Assembly (NCBI GenBank): GCA_045594565.1 | Contig: JAZNYT010000079.1 | Coordinates: 1-6,274 of the forward strand | Source: RGIG6353 sp045594565 | GTDB taxonomy: Bacteria; Bacillota; Clostridia; Oscillospirales; SIG627 | Length of the DNA stretch: 6,274 nucleotides | Direction: 5' to 3' | Shown: in pieces, positions 5,996 to 6,274 of the stretch | Numbering within the stretch: the stretch's first letter is position 1 | How the letters are laid out: every line of letters begins with the position of its first letter | Notes under the pieces: generated by a model | The model's database searches: none | What the model saw: only the letters and a program-made list of their open reading frames with translations | What the model was told of the DNA's origin: nothing | Translations under genes and position numbers: made by a program

Positions 5996-6160
5996 CAAGG
6001 CGTAAGCCTTGTATATCATCAATTTCGAAGAAATTGTATATCATCAAAACGAAGTTTTGTATATCATCAAGCCGACAGTATAATACACCCTGCGGGTGAT
6101 AAGATACAACAAAGGCTTTGCCTTTGTTGATGATATACACGCTGTCGCGTGATGATATAG
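5996..6160. repeat. Tandem array of six variable-stem hairpins with 8-nt linkers
   Basis: Six perfect hairpins lie in series. They are 5996-6011 (CAAGGC, loop GTAA), 6020-6036 (CAATTTC, loop GAA), 6045-6059 (CAAAAC, loop GAA), 6086-6098 (CACCC, loop TGC), 6107-6129 (CAACAAAGGC, loop TTT) and 6138-6151 (CACGC, loop TGTC). All begin with CA and end with TG, while the inner stem sequence is different each time and always fully complementary. The linker is TATATCAT after the first three (6012-6019, 6037-6044, 6060-6067). It is ATGATATA, its reverse complement, after the last two (6130-6137, 6152-6159), with degenerate copies at 6079-6085 and 6099-6106. The array is thus mirrored around about 6070-6085. 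No protein or known RNA is recognised. It could be a dispersed palindromic element, a structured transcript or a mobile-element remnant. Confidence 0.85.
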
Positions 6161-6206
6161 CCGAAGAGAGCCGAACTCTTTTCGGTTTCAAGGGTAATTT
6201 TTGCCC
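6161..6206. repeat. Two further hairpins beside the array
   Basis: Positions 6161-6170 (CCGAAGAGAG) pair with 6176-6185 around the loop CCGAA, a 10-bp stem with one GT pair. Positions 6192-6197 (GGGTAA) pair with 6201-6206 (TTGCCC) around TTT, a 6-bp stem with one GT pair. Unlike the array units they lack the CA...TG frame and the 8-nt linker. They may be the flank of the same element. The second has no U-run after it on the plus strand, so it is not an obvious terminator. Confidence 0.55.
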
Positions 6207-6274
6207 ATATCTTCGTTGATTTCCCTTGTAATACGTAAAGTATTACTTCGAAAAATACGCCTCGATATGAACTA
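6207..6274. other. Right edge with a 7-bp hairpin, no gene recognised
   Basis: GTAATAC (6228-6234) and GTATTAC (6240-6246) form a perfect 7-bp hairpin around GTAAA. The rest shows no ribosome site or start. A minus-strand frame is open from the window edge (6273) down to a TGA at 6067-6069. Because it runs through the hairpin array it is probably not coding, although the 3' end of a gene beyond the window cannot be excluded. Confidence 0.4.

Noticed and set aside
5996..6160. CRISPR array
   Set aside because: The constant part is only 8 nt, the variable parts are palindromes of unequal length, and linker orientation flips midway; none of this fits repeats and spacers.
5996..6160. Integron attC site or tRNA cluster
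   Set aside because: No paired R'/L' boxes or GTTRRRY-type core, no cloverleaf or CCA end; the units are simple independent hairpins.
5955..6191. Minus-strand open frame of 78 codons across the hairpin array
   Set aside because: It reads straight through the palindromic array, its product contains repeated DDIQ/YIIN-like pieces created by the linkers, and no ribosome binding site precedes its ATG.
6067..6273. Minus-strand frame open from the right edge for 68 codons, possible partial gene
   Set aside because: It has no start in the window, crosses five hairpins, and resembles no protein I know; kept only as a caution in the edge entry.

Overview
The window looks like chromosomal DNA from a gut-type low-to-mid GC Firmicute, probably an anaerobic Clostridia/Oscillospirales relative. 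This rests on strong GGAGG-type Shine-Dalgarno sites, Gram-positive sigma-A promoters (TTGACA, 18 nt, TACAAT), intrinsic terminators and the protein families present. The lineage is inferred from style and cannot be proven from the window.

All four convincing genes lie on the minus strand and read from right to left. Two tandem paralogues come first: gene A (3900-5855, 651 aa) and gene B (1847-3808, 653 aa). Both are large cytoplasmic proteins resembling the DUF4838 / glycoside-hydrolase-like family. Each has its own almost identical promoter. A weak AT-rich terminator lies between A and B, and a clear hairpin terminator or attenuator follows B. Next come a NodB-like polysaccharide-deacetylase-fold protein (1038-1799) and a LacX-like aldose 1-epimerase family protein (187-1041). 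These last two overlap by 4 bp (ATGA) and are translationally coupled. I see no promoter of their own, so they are probably expressed by read-through from gene B.

Taken together this is a small intracellular carbohydrate-processing locus: two related putative glycan-active proteins, a possible deacetylase or hydrolase, and a sugar mutarotase. No transporter, regulator or secreted enzyme is present in the window, so substrate and uptake route are unknown.

The left end (1-186) is non-coding. It holds a small hairpin, a strong bidirectional terminator (95-130) and a perfect 16-bp inverted repeat (141-175). The right end (5917-6274) has no credible gene. Its main content is an unusual tandem array of six hairpins (5996-6151). 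Every hairpin begins with CA and ends with TG, the stems differ in sequence but remain perfectly self-complementary, and an 8-nt linker separates them. The linker is TATATCAT in the left half and its reverse complement ATGATATA in the right half. Three further hairpins follow up to 6246. This array is the least explained signal in the window.
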